This document shows positions 33,098-42,024 of a stretch of 64,000 bases of DNA, in pieces. The translations under genes and the position numbers were made by a program. How positions within the stretch are numbered: the stretch's first letter is position 1; each line of letters opens with the position of its first letter. Source of the stretch: Actinomycetes bacterium (lineage in GTDB: Bacteria > Actinomycetota > Acidimicrobiia > Acidimicrobiales > Palsa-688); assembly GCA_021811865.1 (NCBI GenBank), contig JAKAQB010000001.1, positions 1 through 64,000 of the forward strand. The letters are read 5' to 3'. Under the pieces are notes generated by a model. The model saw nothing but the letters and a program-made list of their open reading frames with translations, had not been told where the DNA came from and searched no databases.

Positions 33098-34813
33098 TCA
33101 GGTCAAGGTGGCGTCGTAGTAGTAGATGTTGCCCTGTTGGGTCAGGTCCACCCCGGTGACGCCCTTCTGGGCGAGGAGGACGTCGTAGAAGTAGGCGAAG
33201 ATGATCGGGGTCTCGTCGAGGAGGAGGGTCTCGATCTCCCCGGCGAGCCGGCGCTGGGTCGACAGGTCGGTGGCGGCGATGAACTGCTTGGAGAGGCGGT
33301 CGAAGGTCGAGTTGTTGAAGTGGGCCGCGTTCCATGCTCCCTGACCGGTGGCCTTGTCGATCGTTTGCAGCGGGGCCTCCAGGTAGAGGTTGGGCACCCC
33401 CCGGCCCCCGTAGTCCACCAGGCTCATGGTGGCGTCCAGCCACGGGGAGGTCCCGAAGACCGCGGATCCGTAGTAGGTGCTCGATGTCGTCACCGACAGG
33501 GTGATGTCGATGTTGATCAGGGCGCCGGCGGCCTTGATGATGGCGGCGTACTCGGGCATCTCCTCGAGCTGCTCGGTGGCGAGCGTGACGGAGAAGCCCC
33601 GGGACTTCCCGGCCTGGGCCATCAGCTGCCTGGCTTGGGCGATGTCCTGGTGGCGCTGCGGGACGCTGTGGTTGGTCGCCGGGTAGATGGGGGCGAAGGG
33701 GCTGTCGTTGCCGATCACGGCGTAGCCCTTGAACAGGGCGCTGACGATCTGGGGGCGGTTGAGGGTGAGGGCCATGGCGCGCCGCACCCGGGCATCGGTG
33801 AACGGGCCGATGTCGCATCGCATCGACAGCTCCCGGTGCTGCGCCGACTTGCGGGCCACGACGTCGAAGCCGCCGCTCAGCAGCTGCGGGCTGACGGAGA
33901 CCGAGAAGCCGTCGTTGCACATGATCGTGCCCGCCTCGAGGGCAGCCGTCATCGGCGCCTCGGAGGCGAAGAAGATCACCTCGAGCTTGTCGGGCTTGGC
34001 CGGCGCTCCCCAGTAGTACGGGTTCTTGACGAAGGCGGCGCCCAGGGTGGGGGAGTAGTTCGTCATCTTGAACTTGCCCGTCCCAGGCATGGTCTGCTGG
34101 AACTTCGTGAAGTCGAAGTTGTTGGGCACGATGATGGTGTTGTAGTTGTCCTGCGAGCAGGCGTCGATGAACCCGCCGTCGGGCGCCTCGAGGTGGAACT
34201 CGATCGTCTCGCTGTCCTTCTTCACGACGCCGGCGGGGCTGAGGGTGCCACCGAAGATCGAAGCGGCGTTGATCCCGAGCTTGGGGTTCGCCTGCGACTG
34301 GAAGGTGTAGACGACGTCATCGATCGTCATCGGGGTGCCGTCGTTGAACTTGACGCCCTGGCGGATCTTGAAGGTCCACACGGAGCCGTCGGAGTTGCTC
34401 GACCAGCTGGTCGCCAGCAGCGGGTGGTAGACGAGGTTGTGGTCGATGCGGACGAGGCTCTCGCCGACCTGGTCGGAGACCTGGAGGCCTCCCAAGCTGG
34501 CGATGGTGAGCGGGTTGATGGCCCCGGTGGGCACGACCATGCCGGCGCGGATGGTGCCGCCCGGCTTGCCAGCTTTCGCGGGGCCCGACGACGAGCTCGG
34601 GACCGTCGCCGAGCTGCTGGTCTTGCTGCTGCTGCTGCCGCAGGCGGCGACGATGGCGGCGGCGACGGGAAGGCCCAGTCCCACCTTGGTCGCCTGGCTC
34701 AGGAACTGCCGGCGTGAGAGGCGGCCGGCGACGAACTCGTCGATGACGTGCTCACCTACAGGCCCGTGGCCCCGGCGCAACTTGTCCAAACGTGCGTGGT
34801 CGACCTCGGACAT
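33098..34813 (-). CDS. Tat-exported lipoprotein, ABC transporter substrate-binding protein family 5
   Basis: 571 residues. The N-terminus has a twin-arginine signal RLSRRQFLSQATKVGLGLPVAAAIVAAC with the lipobox Cys, then a Ser-rich linker. The mature part is a family 5 (peptide/nickel/opine type) binding protein: LVRIDHNLVYHPLLATSW, WTFKIRQGVKFNDGTPMTIDDVVYTF and DARVRRAMALTLNRPQIV. Family members deliver oligopeptides, opines or other charged compounds to an ABC importer. No permease or ATPase genes are next to it, so it must borrow one or lie in a scattered system. ATG 34813. It precedes the hydantoinase by 8 bp. Confidence 0.93.
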   Translation of the reverse strand: MSEVDHARLDKLRRGHGPVGEHVIDEFVAGRLSRRQFLSQATKVGLGLPVAAAIVAACGSSSSKTSSSATVPSSSSGPAKAGKPGGTIRAGMVVPTGAINPLTIASLGGLQVSDQVGESLVRIDHNLVYHPLLATSWSSNSDGSVWTFKIRQGVKFNDGTPMTIDDVVYTFQSQANPKLGINAASIFGGTLSPAGVVKKDSETIEFHLEAPDGGFIDACSQDNYNTIIVPNNFDFTKFQQTMPGTGKFKMTNYSPTLGAAFVKNPYYWGAPAKPDKLEVIFFASEAPMTAALEAGTIMCNDGFSVSVSPQLLSGGFDVVARKSAQHRELSMRCDIGPFTDARVRRAMALTLNRPQIVSALFKGYAVIGNDSPFAPIYPATNHSVPQRHQDIAQARQLMAQAGKSRGFSVTLATEQLEEMPEYAAIIKAAGALINIDITLSVTTSSTYYGSAVFGTSPWLDATMSLVDYGGRGVPNLYLEAPLQTIDKATGQGAWNAAHFNNSTFDRLSKQFIAATDLSTQRRLAGEIETLLLDETPIIFAYFYDVLLAQKGVTGVDLTQQGNIYYYDATLT

Positions 34814-35037
34814 GTGTTCCCCCTTGGAGCTGTTGTCTACGGGTCTCGGCCGGGACGGTAACACCCCGGGCTGCCGTCGAACAGTCGGGCGAGACCTACA
34901 CCGTCCCGGAGCCGGTCCCGATCTCGGCGACCCGCCCCCCGTCGAGCACCACGTTGGGCTGACGCCGGTGAGCCGTGACCGGCCTGGGTTAGTTTGGCCG
35001 CGGACCGTGAACACCGGTCTGAGCTCGCTCGTTACCG
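34814..35037 (-). other. Spacer in the catabolic block
   Basis: 224 bp. A minus-strand reading at about 34895-34965 gives NVVLDGGRVAEIGTGSGTV then a stop, similar to the first strand pair of amidohydrolases. It could be a small remnant; too short to be sure. The promoter of the binding protein must lie here, but none is obvious. Confidence 0.3.
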
Positions 35038-36345
35038 CTAGCCCATCACGGTGCCTGACGACTCGGCATTGAAACCCCGGCGGCGGGAGAATGCCCCGAG
35101 GTCGATCGAGTGGCCGGTGTGCTCGCAGTGGTAGCGAACGGGGCTGCGATCGTGGTCGTGGCCGGACTCGACAGCCGCGATGATCGAAGCGAGGAAGCGC
35201 CCGACGAGGGGGGCGTTCTTGAACTGGTTCCCGCTCGTGCCCATCGCGACGTAGAACCCGTCGAGCTCGGTGCGGTCGTAGATCGGTGCCCAGTCGTCGG
35301 AGACGTCGTAGACGCCGGCGATACCCTTGGGGGTGACCGGCACCCGCAGGTCGGTGAGCCGGCGTGCCGCTCGGGTCACCTGCGCTTCGAAGAGCCGCGC
35401 CGTGACCAGGGGATTGACCTCGTCCGGGTCGTCCAGCCAATCGAGGGGTTCGCACTCGGGCTCGGTCCCGCCGATCAGGAGGTTGCCGGCCGTCGCGGGG
35501 CGGACGTAGGTCCCGAGGTCGAGGTCCGCCATCGTCGGCACGAGCTCCGCCCGGCCGCCGTACCCGGCCGGCGCGGCCACGTGGTGCACCTCCTGGCGGA
35601 GGGGGCGCACGCCGATGGTGAAGTCGCCGCCCACGCCGGCGAGGCGGTTGAGGGCGCTGGACCAGGGTCCGGCCGCGTTCACGACGACGGGCGCGTCGAT
35701 GTTGACGTCTCCCGACAGACCGACGCCCTGCACCCGCTCACCGCACCGCACTGCCGTCACGGCCCGGCCGAAGAGGAGCTCGGCGCCGTGTCCCTCCGCG
35801 GCTGCGGCGAGGTTCTGGGCGGCCAGCTGTGGGTCGTCCACGAACCCCGCGTCCGGGGTGTAGATGCCCCCCAGCGTGCCCTTTGGGTCCTCGAAGAACG
35901 CCTCGTCGTCGACCGGCTTCGGCGGCCAGTACCGGCCCACGTCGATGCCCGGCACGCGAGCGGCGAGGGTCTCCGCATCCCACTCCTCGTAGGCGACCCC
36001 GACGCTGTCGAAGAGCCGCGTGGCGTGCTCTCTTGGGGCCGTGGGCGCGTCCAGCATGATCATCCCGGTGCGCCGGAACGATGCCAGTCCACCGACGTCG
36101 CCGCCGTGGCCCAGGTGCCGGCGCCAGTCCTCCCAGCAGTGCTTCGCCTCCCAGGCGGTGGCGACGCCGTCCCACGTGGAGTAGTTGAAGCGGACGATGG
36201 CGCTCGACGCGCTCGTCGATCCGAGACCGGCTCCGCCGGCCTTGTCGACGACGACCACGTGGCGGCCCTGCTTCGCGAGCTCGAGGGCGATCGATGCCCC
36301 GATGACTCCGGCCCCGATCACGACCGCGTCTGCCGTATGCGCCAT
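35038..36345 (-). CDS. FAD-dependent oxidoreductase of the DAO/sarcosine oxidase family
   Basis: 435 residues. FAD site DAVVIGAGVIGASIALELAKQGRHVVVVDK, GLGSTSASSAIVRFNYS, GIYTPDAGFVDDPQLAAQNLAAAAEGHGAELLF, VVNAAGPWSSALNRLAG, and a C-terminal KGIAGVYDVSDDWAPIYDRTELDGFYVAMGTSGNQFKNAPLVGRFLAS. This is the single-domain DAO fold that oxidises N-methyl or amino groups of sarcosine-like substrates. Residues for covalent FAD attachment by His are absent. GGGAGGAT precedes the ATG at 36345. It is in the same direction as the binding protein and hydantoinase and fits oxidative N-demethylation. Confidence 0.92.
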   Translation of the reverse strand: MAHTADAVVIGAGVIGASIALELAKQGRHVVVVDKAGGAGLGSTSASSAIVRFNYSTWDGVATAWEAKHCWEDWRRHLGHGGDVGGLASFRRTGMIMLDAPTAPREHATRLFDSVGVAYEEWDAETLAARVPGIDVGRYWPPKPVDDEAFFEDPKGTLGGIYTPDAGFVDDPQLAAQNLAAAAEGHGAELLFGRAVTAVRCGERVQGVGLSGDVNIDAPVVVNAAGPWSSALNRLAGVGGDFTIGVRPLRQEVHHVAAPAGYGGRAELVPTMADLDLGTYVRPATAGNLLIGGTEPECEPLDWLDDPDEVNPLVTARLFEAQVTRAARRLTDLRVPVTPKGIAGVYDVSDDWAPIYDRTELDGFYVAMGTSGNQFKNAPLVGRFLASIIAAVESGHDHDRSPVRYHCEHTGHSIDLGAFSRRRGFNAESSGTVMG

Positions 36346-36470
36346 CGATCCTCCCGGGGGCCGCACCAGTTGCCACCAGGGCTCCGAGCGTATCGGAGCG
36401 GCTGGCGCGCTGACTCACTGCGAGCGGTTCTTGGCCGACGACGGCCTGGTGCCGGCACGGACCTTCGGGT

Positions 36471-37135
36471 ATGGTCCGACGGAGAGGCGGGAAGGCACGC
36501 GGCGGTGTCGGCCTCACGATGATGGGCGGGTCGGCGATCGTCTCTCCGGAGAGTGCGCCGGCGTTCGGCAACCTGCACCTGACAAGGACGAGATCGTCCC
36601 TAATGGGTGAGTTGGCCGAGGCGGTCCACGCCGAAGGGGCGGCCGTCACCTGCCAGATCACGCACCTGGGCTGGCGCACGAGCAACTACTCCGGTGATTG
36701 GTTGCCGATCATCGCGCCGTCCCGGTTGAAGGAGCGGACGCACCGAGCCTTTGCGAAGGAAGCCGAGCCGTGGGATCTCGAGCGGGTCGTCGACGCCTTC
36801 GCCAGCGCTCGACGCGGTGGAGGTGCTCACTGCGACGGGGGCCCAGGTCGAGTACGTCACGCCGGAGCGGATGTTCGCTCCGGACGTCGGAGGCATGAAC
36901 TACCCCGGTGGTAGAGCATGGCACGGGGCCCAACGACGAGCTGTACTTCTCGTTGGTCCCCCGGTCCGTCAACGGCGGTGCGGTCGACTACCCGGCGCTG
37001 CTGGGCGGCCGGCCCCAGAGGGTGCGCACGAACGAGTCGGGCGCCTTCCAGCTGTTCCGGATCGGGGATGCCGTCGCCAGCCGCAACGTGCACGCGGCGA
37101 TCCTCGACGCCTTCCGGTTGTGCCGCACGCTGTAG
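36471..37135 (+). pseudogene. Decayed Old Yellow Enzyme / NADH:flavin oxidoreductase gene
   Basis: Three plus-strand fragments in different frames belong to one family. First GVGLTMMGGSAIVSPESAPAF...VHAEGAAVTCQITHLGWRTSNYSGDWLPIIAPS (about 36505-36800) is the N-terminal flavin barrel. Then AVEVLTATGAQVEYVTPERMFAPDVGGMNYP (about 36813-36905) and EHGTGPNDELYFSLVPRSVNGGAVDYPALLGG...FQLFRIGDAVASRNVHAAILDAFRLC (36911-37132) come from the C-terminal pyridine-nucleotide domain. More than 350 residues between them are lost. It is a dead relative of the intact gene beside it, on the opposite strand. Confidence 0.8.
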
Positions 37136-37165
37136 CGGCGCGCGCCGCTCGGTCGGGTGACCGGG

Positions 37166-39241
37166 TCAGATCCGGAAGGTGGCGCCGACGACGCTCCGCT
37201 CGCGGCGCACGACGTCCGGGCTCAGCTTGCCGTCGGCGTGGAGGAGCATCCCGAGACGGTGGCCGTCGAAGACGCACTCGGCCAACAGACGGGGAGCGGC
37301 GGCGTCGCCGATGACGTGGACGGCTCGCACGCCCGCGTCCGACAGGCGGTCGTCGTCGGGCTCAGCGGGCAACGGCTGCAGCGGCCGGCGGGAGGTGAGC
37401 AGGACCACGGCGTCACAGGCGAGGCGTTCCTCGCGGCCCCAGCGCTCGACCCGGCAACTCCCGCCATCTATGGCGAGGAGGGAGGTGTCGGCGACGAGGT
37501 GCACGCCGAGGGACGTCAGGTGGCGGCGCACCGGGTCGCCCTCGAAGGTCAGGTCGAGGGTGGGAGCGACGACGGGCAACGGCGTGACGACCGTGACGTG
37601 TGCGGCGCGGCCGGCGAGGACCTCGGCGACACCGACGCCCATCACCCAGCCCTCGCAGTCATAGACGACCACCCGCTGATCCCGTCCGCGCTCGACGTCG
37701 GCCAGGACGTCCTCGGGCGTCCACACCGCGGGGCGGTCCCACCCGGGGACGGGGGCGTGGGTGAAGGGTGAGACGCCCTCGGTCGACCAGCGGGCACCGG
37801 TGGCGAGGACCACCACCTCGGCGCCGTAGTCGACGATTGCGGCGTCGTCGAGGTGGACCCCGGTGTGGACCTCGACGGTACGCAGCTTGCTCAGCTGGGT
37901 GGCCCGCCAGGTCACGAGCTGTTCCCACTTGGCGAGGCCGGGAAGCGAGGCGAGCGTCCGGGCGTAGCCGCCCAGTTGGGCGGAGCACTCGACCAGGTGG
38001 ACCGGGCCGAATCCCCGGCGGCCGAGGGTGAGCGCGCACTCCATCCCGGCGACCCCCCCGCCGACGACGAGCACCCCGAGGTCACTGCCGGCGACGGGAC
38101 GCGGCCGCTCGGGGTGCCAACCCCGCCGGAACTCCTCGCCAGCGGTCGGGTTCTGCGTGCACGAGATCTGCGCGACGGTCTGGATCCGGTACAGGCAGTA
38201 GTTGCAGCCGATGCACTCGCGGATCTCGTCGTAGCGCCCCTCCTCGACCTTGCGGGGCAGGAACGGGTCGGCGATCGACGGACGCGCCGCGCCGATCAGG
38301 TCGAAGCGGCCTGAGCGGATCACCTCGGCCATGAGATCCGGGTCCGTGTACCGGCCGACGCCGACGATCGGCTTGGCCGTCGCCTCGCGCACCCGTCCGG
38401 TCCAAGGCCGCTGCCAGCCGGACTCCTCCAACCGCGACGGCCCCATGTCGTGCCAGTTCTCGGTGTTGGTGGCGATGTTGACGTCCCACAGGTCGACCAG
38501 GTCATCCGCCCAGCGCACGAACTGCAGGGACTCCTCGAGCACCAGCCCGGTTGGGCCCCGGCCGTCGACGGCGATCCTGACGGCGATGGCACAGCAGTCT
38601 CCGACGGCGGACCGGACCGCCGCAAGCGTCTCCAACCAGAAACGGGCGCGGTTGTGCAGTGACCCGCCGTAGTTGTCGTCGCGGTGGTTGGAGAACGAGG
38701 AGAGGAACTGCATCGGCAGGTAGCCGTGCGAGCCGTACACATAGACGATGTCCCCGCCGGCACCGGCAGCCCGCTCCGCCGCCTCGACGTAGGCGGCCTG
38801 CAGCCGGCGGATGTCGGACCGGTGCAGCTCGCGGGCGTACTTGAGGGGATTGGCCTCCGAGGGCAGTGGGCTGGGGCCACCGGCGACGATCCGCGTCCCG
38901 CCGTCCGAATGGGGCCCGGAGTGGAACAGCTCGACGCCGAGCAGGGCGCCGTGGGCATGCACCGCGTCCGCCACTGCTCGGAGGTTCGCGCCGTCGTCGC
39001 CGTCCCACAGCCGTCCGATCGCCGGCATCACCCGATCCGACTCGGGATCCACCGAGGTGATCCCGTCGGCGACCGCTGCCCAGCCGCCCTCGGCGCGCGT
39101 GGCCCGAAAGCCGGCCTGTGACCCGGGGCGGTCCGTCCCGAACCCGTTGCTGTGCGGCACCTGGAAGAACCGGTTGCGTAACCGTTTGGGGCCTATCTGC
39201 AGCGGCTCGAAGAGCACGTCGTGGCGACGGTCGCGGCCCAT
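37166..39241 (-). CDS. Trimethylamine/dimethylamine dehydrogenase-like flavoprotein
   Basis: 691 residues, close to the 729 of trimethylamine dehydrogenase. An OYE-type FMN barrel (1-340) with YVYGSHGYLPMQFLS, DDNYGGSLHNRARFWLETL and GVGRYTDPDLMAEVIRSGRFDLIGAARPSIADPFLP is followed by the 4Fe-4S cluster Cys pattern CIGCNYC...QISCTQN, then ADP/FAD-like domains (VLVVGGGVAGMECALTLGRRGF, HVIGDAAAPRLLAECVFDGHRLG). The CIGCN, TQNPTAGEEFRRGWHPE and GDAxAPRLIA-type stretches are those of TMADH/DMADH. It would oxidatively demethylate a methylamine-type substrate. The substrate-binding aromatic box cannot be verified by eye. ATG 39241; divergent from the next gene. Confidence 0.88.
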   Translation of the reverse strand: MGRDRRHDVLFEPLQIGPKRLRNRFFQVPHSNGFGTDRPGSQAGFRATRAEGGWAAVADGITSVDPESDRVMPAIGRLWDGDDGANLRAVADAVHAHGALLGVELFHSGPHSDGGTRIVAGGPSPLPSEANPLKYARELHRSDIRRLQAAYVEAAERAAGAGGDIVYVYGSHGYLPMQFLSSFSNHRDDNYGGSLHNRARFWLETLAAVRSAVGDCCAIAVRIAVDGRGPTGLVLEESLQFVRWADDLVDLWDVNIATNTENWHDMGPSRLEESGWQRPWTGRVREATAKPIVGVGRYTDPDLMAEVIRSGRFDLIGAARPSIADPFLPRKVEEGRYDEIRECIGCNYCLYRIQTVAQISCTQNPTAGEEFRRGWHPERPRPVAGSDLGVLVVGGGVAGMECALTLGRRGFGPVHLVECSAQLGGYARTLASLPGLAKWEQLVTWRATQLSKLRTVEVHTGVHLDDAAIVDYGAEVVVLATGARWSTEGVSPFTHAPVPGWDRPAVWTPEDVLADVERGRDQRVVVYDCEGWVMGVGVAEVLAGRAAHVTVVTPLPVVAPTLDLTFEGDPVRRHLTSLGVHLVADTSLLAIDGGSCRVERWGREERLACDAVVLLTSRRPLQPLPAEPDDDRLSDAGVRAVHVIGDAAAPRLLAECVFDGHRLGMLLHADGKLSPDVVRRERSVVGATFRI

Positions 39242-39266
39242 CGCCCAGAGCCTATTGCCATGACAT

Positions 39267-39284
39267 GAAGGATACGAAGGATAC
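39267..39284. promoter_or_regulatory. Direct repeat in the divergent promoter region
   Basis: GAAGGATAC occurs twice head to tail (39267-39275 and 39276-39284) in the 119 bp between the two divergent dehydrogenase genes. It could bind a regulator of both or supply TATCCT -10 elements on the minus strand. Confidence 0.4.
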
Positions 39285-39360
39285 AGTCGGCGTGGTGGGA
39301 CGCTTCGCAATACGTTCGGTCGCCAGCCAATCGCAGTTTGCCCGCGTAGGTGAGCTCTAG

Positions 39361-41781
39361 ATGACCGGTCGCCACTACCGGGTGGTCGTGATCGGCGGGG
39401 GCATCGTCGGCACGAGCGTCCTCTACCATCTCGCGAAGTTCGGTTGGACCGAGTGCATCCTCATCGAACGCGGCCAGCTCACCGCCGGCTCGACCTGGCA
39501 TGCCGCGGGAGGTTTCCACGCTCTCAATGCCGACCCCAACGTTGCCGCCCTGCAGGCGTACACCATCGAGCTGTACCGCAAGCTCGAGGAGGACGAGCCG
39601 GGCTGTTGCGGCCTGCACATGACCGGCGGGCTCAACATCGCTGGCAACGCGGAACGTCTCGAATGGCTGCGGGCAGCCTGGGCGGTCTTCCAGACTGTCG
39701 GGATCGAGACCGCCCGCCTCGTCGGGCGCGACGAGATCGCCGAGCTCTGCCCGCTCATCGATCCCTCGGGCATCGCAGGAGGGCTGTACGACGCCAACGA
39801 GGGCCATCTCGACCCGTCCGGCGCGACACACTCGCTTGCACGGGCGGCTCGTCGGCTCGGGGCGGAGGTGGACGTCGACAACCGTGTCCTCGAGCTCCGA
39901 GCGCGGCCGCAAGGCGGCTGGGGGGTGGTCTCCCAGCACAGCACCTTCACGGCGGACCACGTCGTCAACGCGGGCGGCCTGTGGGCGCGACACGTCGCCC
40001 GGATGGCCGGAGTGGACCTCCCCGTCGCTCCGATGCAGCACCACTACCTCGTAACGGAGCCGATCCCCGAGCTCGCCTCACTCAAGCGGGAGCTGCCGAT
40101 CACCGTCGACCTGGAGGGCTTCACCTACCTGCGCCAAGAGGGTGAGGGCGTGCTCCTCGGCGTCTACGAGCTCCAGCCAAGACACTGGCACATCGAAGGC
40201 GCCCCGTGGGACTACGGCGCCGATCTCTTGCCGCCCGACATCGATCGAATCTCCCCGGAGCTCGAGATCGGCCTTGCCCGGTACCCCTCGATCGCCGAGG
40301 CCGGCATCAAACGCTGGGTGAACGGGCCGTTCACCTTCACCCCCGATGGGAACCCGCTCATCGGGCCGGTCCGTGGTCTCCCGGGGTTCTGGGTGGCGTG
40401 CGGGGTGATGGCCGGCTTCTCGCAGGGCGGTGGCGTCGGCAAGTCTCTCGCTGAGTGGATGATCGAGGGTGAGCCGGAGGCGGACGTGTTCGGGATGGAC
40501 GTGGCGCGCTACGGCCCGTTTGCCAGCGCCGACGGCTATCTCGAAGCGCTGACGAGCCAGTTCTACAGCCGTCGCTTCGTGATGTCCTACCCGAACGAGC
40601 AGCTCCCCGCTGGTCGGCCGCTCGTCACCTCGGCTCTGCACGACCAGCTCACCGCCAAGGGGGCCAGCTTTGGCGTCTCGTGGGGCCTCGAGGTACCGCT
40701 GTACTTCGTAGCCGACCGCGATCGCGGGGAGTTCTCGGAGATCCCAACTCTGAGGCGCTCCAACGCCTTCGAGATCGTCGCCCGAGAGGTCGAAGCGGCC
40801 CGAAACGGAGTCGCTCTGCTCGACATCACCGGCTTCGCTCGCTACCGCGTCGCCGGCCCCGAGGCTCGCTCCTGGCTTGACCACCTGGTCGCGAGCCGAC
40901 TTCCCGAGCCTGGCCAGGTGCGGCTGGCACCGATGCTGAGCCCTTCCGGGCGGCTCATGGGCGATCTCACCGTGACGTGCTGGAGCGCCGACGAGTACTG
41001 GGTGGTCGGCTCGTACTACCTGCGCGAGTGGCACCTTCGCTGGTTCGCCGAGCATCTGCCCCCGTCGGGCGTTGTCGTCCACGACATCTCGGATGAATGG
41101 GCGGGCCTGGCGGTGATCGGGCCTAGATCGAGAGAGCTCCTTGCCCGGCTCGGCTCGTGCATTGGCGCCGTGCCGTTCCTCGGCGCCCGGCAGGTCGAGC
41201 TCGGCCTCCTCCGAGCGCGCCTGCTGCGGCTCTCGATCACTGGCGAGATGGGCTACGAATTGTATGTCGAGGCAACGAAGCTGCGTACCCTCTATGCCCA
41301 CCTCCAGGACGCCTCGAGCGGCTTCGACGCCTCTGACATCGGATACCGGGCCGTCGACTCGCTCCGCCTCGAGAAGAGCTACGGCATCTGGTCGCGGGAG
41401 CTCACCCGCCTGCAGACGCCAGGGATGAGCGGGCTCGGCCGTTTCGTCGACTACGACAAGGCCGACTTCATCGGTCGCGGCAGCTGCTTGAAGGAGCGGG
41501 AGGCAGGCCCAACGCAGCTGCTCGTCACCTTGCAGGTGGACACTGCCGACGCCGACGCCGGAATGTTCGAGCCGGTGTGGCAGAAAGAGAGACGGGTCGG
41601 CTTCGTCACCTCGGCAGGTTACGGCCACCACGTCGGAATGAGCCTCGCTCTCGCCTACATCGAACCGGGCCTCACCGAGCCCGGGACCTCGCTCGAGGTG
41701 CACGTCGTCGGGAGCCGCCGTCCGGCGAAGGTCATCGAGGACTCGCCCCATGACCCGACCGGAGCCCGGATGCGGGGCTGA
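39361..41781 (+). CDS. Dimethylglycine/sarcosine dehydrogenase-like protein (DAO + GcvT domains)
   Basis: 806 residues. N-terminal FAD domain VVVIGGGIVGTSVLYHLAKFGWTECILIERGQLTAGSTWHAAGG, where the His of TWHAAG is the covalent FAD attachment site in dimethylglycine dehydrogenases. Residues about 430-800 form an aminomethyltransferase (GcvT) domain pair: FEIVAREVEAARNGVALLDITGFARYRVAGPEA, MGYELYVEATKLRTLYAHL, SLRLEKSYGIWSREL. Such proteins remove an N-methyl group and pass it to tetrahydrofolate. ATG 39361 directly follows a TAG and AGGTGAG lies upstream. Divergent from the TMADH-like gene. Confidence 0.92.
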   Translation: MTGRHYRVVVIGGGIVGTSVLYHLAKFGWTECILIERGQLTAGSTWHAAGGFHALNADPNVAALQAYTIELYRKLEEDEPGCCGLHMTGGLNIAGNAERLEWLRAAWAVFQTVGIETARLVGRDEIAELCPLIDPSGIAGGLYDANEGHLDPSGATHSLARAARRLGAEVDVDNRVLELRARPQGGWGVVSQHSTFTADHVVNAGGLWARHVARMAGVDLPVAPMQHHYLVTEPIPELASLKRELPITVDLEGFTYLRQEGEGVLLGVYELQPRHWHIEGAPWDYGADLLPPDIDRISPELEIGLARYPSIAEAGIKRWVNGPFTFTPDGNPLIGPVRGLPGFWVACGVMAGFSQGGGVGKSLAEWMIEGEPEADVFGMDVARYGPFASADGYLEALTSQFYSRRFVMSYPNEQLPAGRPLVTSALHDQLTAKGASFGVSWGLEVPLYFVADRDRGEFSEIPTLRRSNAFEIVAREVEAARNGVALLDITGFARYRVAGPEARSWLDHLVASRLPEPGQVRLAPMLSPSGRLMGDLTVTCWSADEYWVVGSYYLREWHLRWFAEHLPPSGVVVHDISDEWAGLAVIGPRSRELLARLGSCIGAVPFLGARQVELGLLRARLLRLSITGEMGYELYVEATKLRTLYAHLQDASSGFDASDIGYRAVDSLRLEKSYGIWSRELTRLQTPGMSGLGRFVDYDKADFIGRGSCLKEREAGPTQLLVTLQVDTADADAGMFEPVWQKERRVGFVTSAGYGHHVGMSLALAYIEPGLTEPGTSLEVHVVGSRRPAKVIEDSPHDPTGARMRG

Positions 41782-42024
41782 GGCGGCCCGGTAGCAGACC
41801 GGGCCGGGTGGCTCGAAGAATGGGTAGCTGAAGCGCGTACGCAACCGTGTGCCGCGTGAGCCAGGAGGTGCAAGAGCCGTCGGGAGCCGTCAAGCGCACG
41901 ACCTTTCCCCCGATACGACTCGAACCACGAGCGGGTGCCGGTGTCGACGGCGGGTTCCGACGGGGCGTACGGGCCGGTCCGCCACCCGCCTCGTCGTCAG
42001 CGCCTACGGTCGCGCCATGACCGG

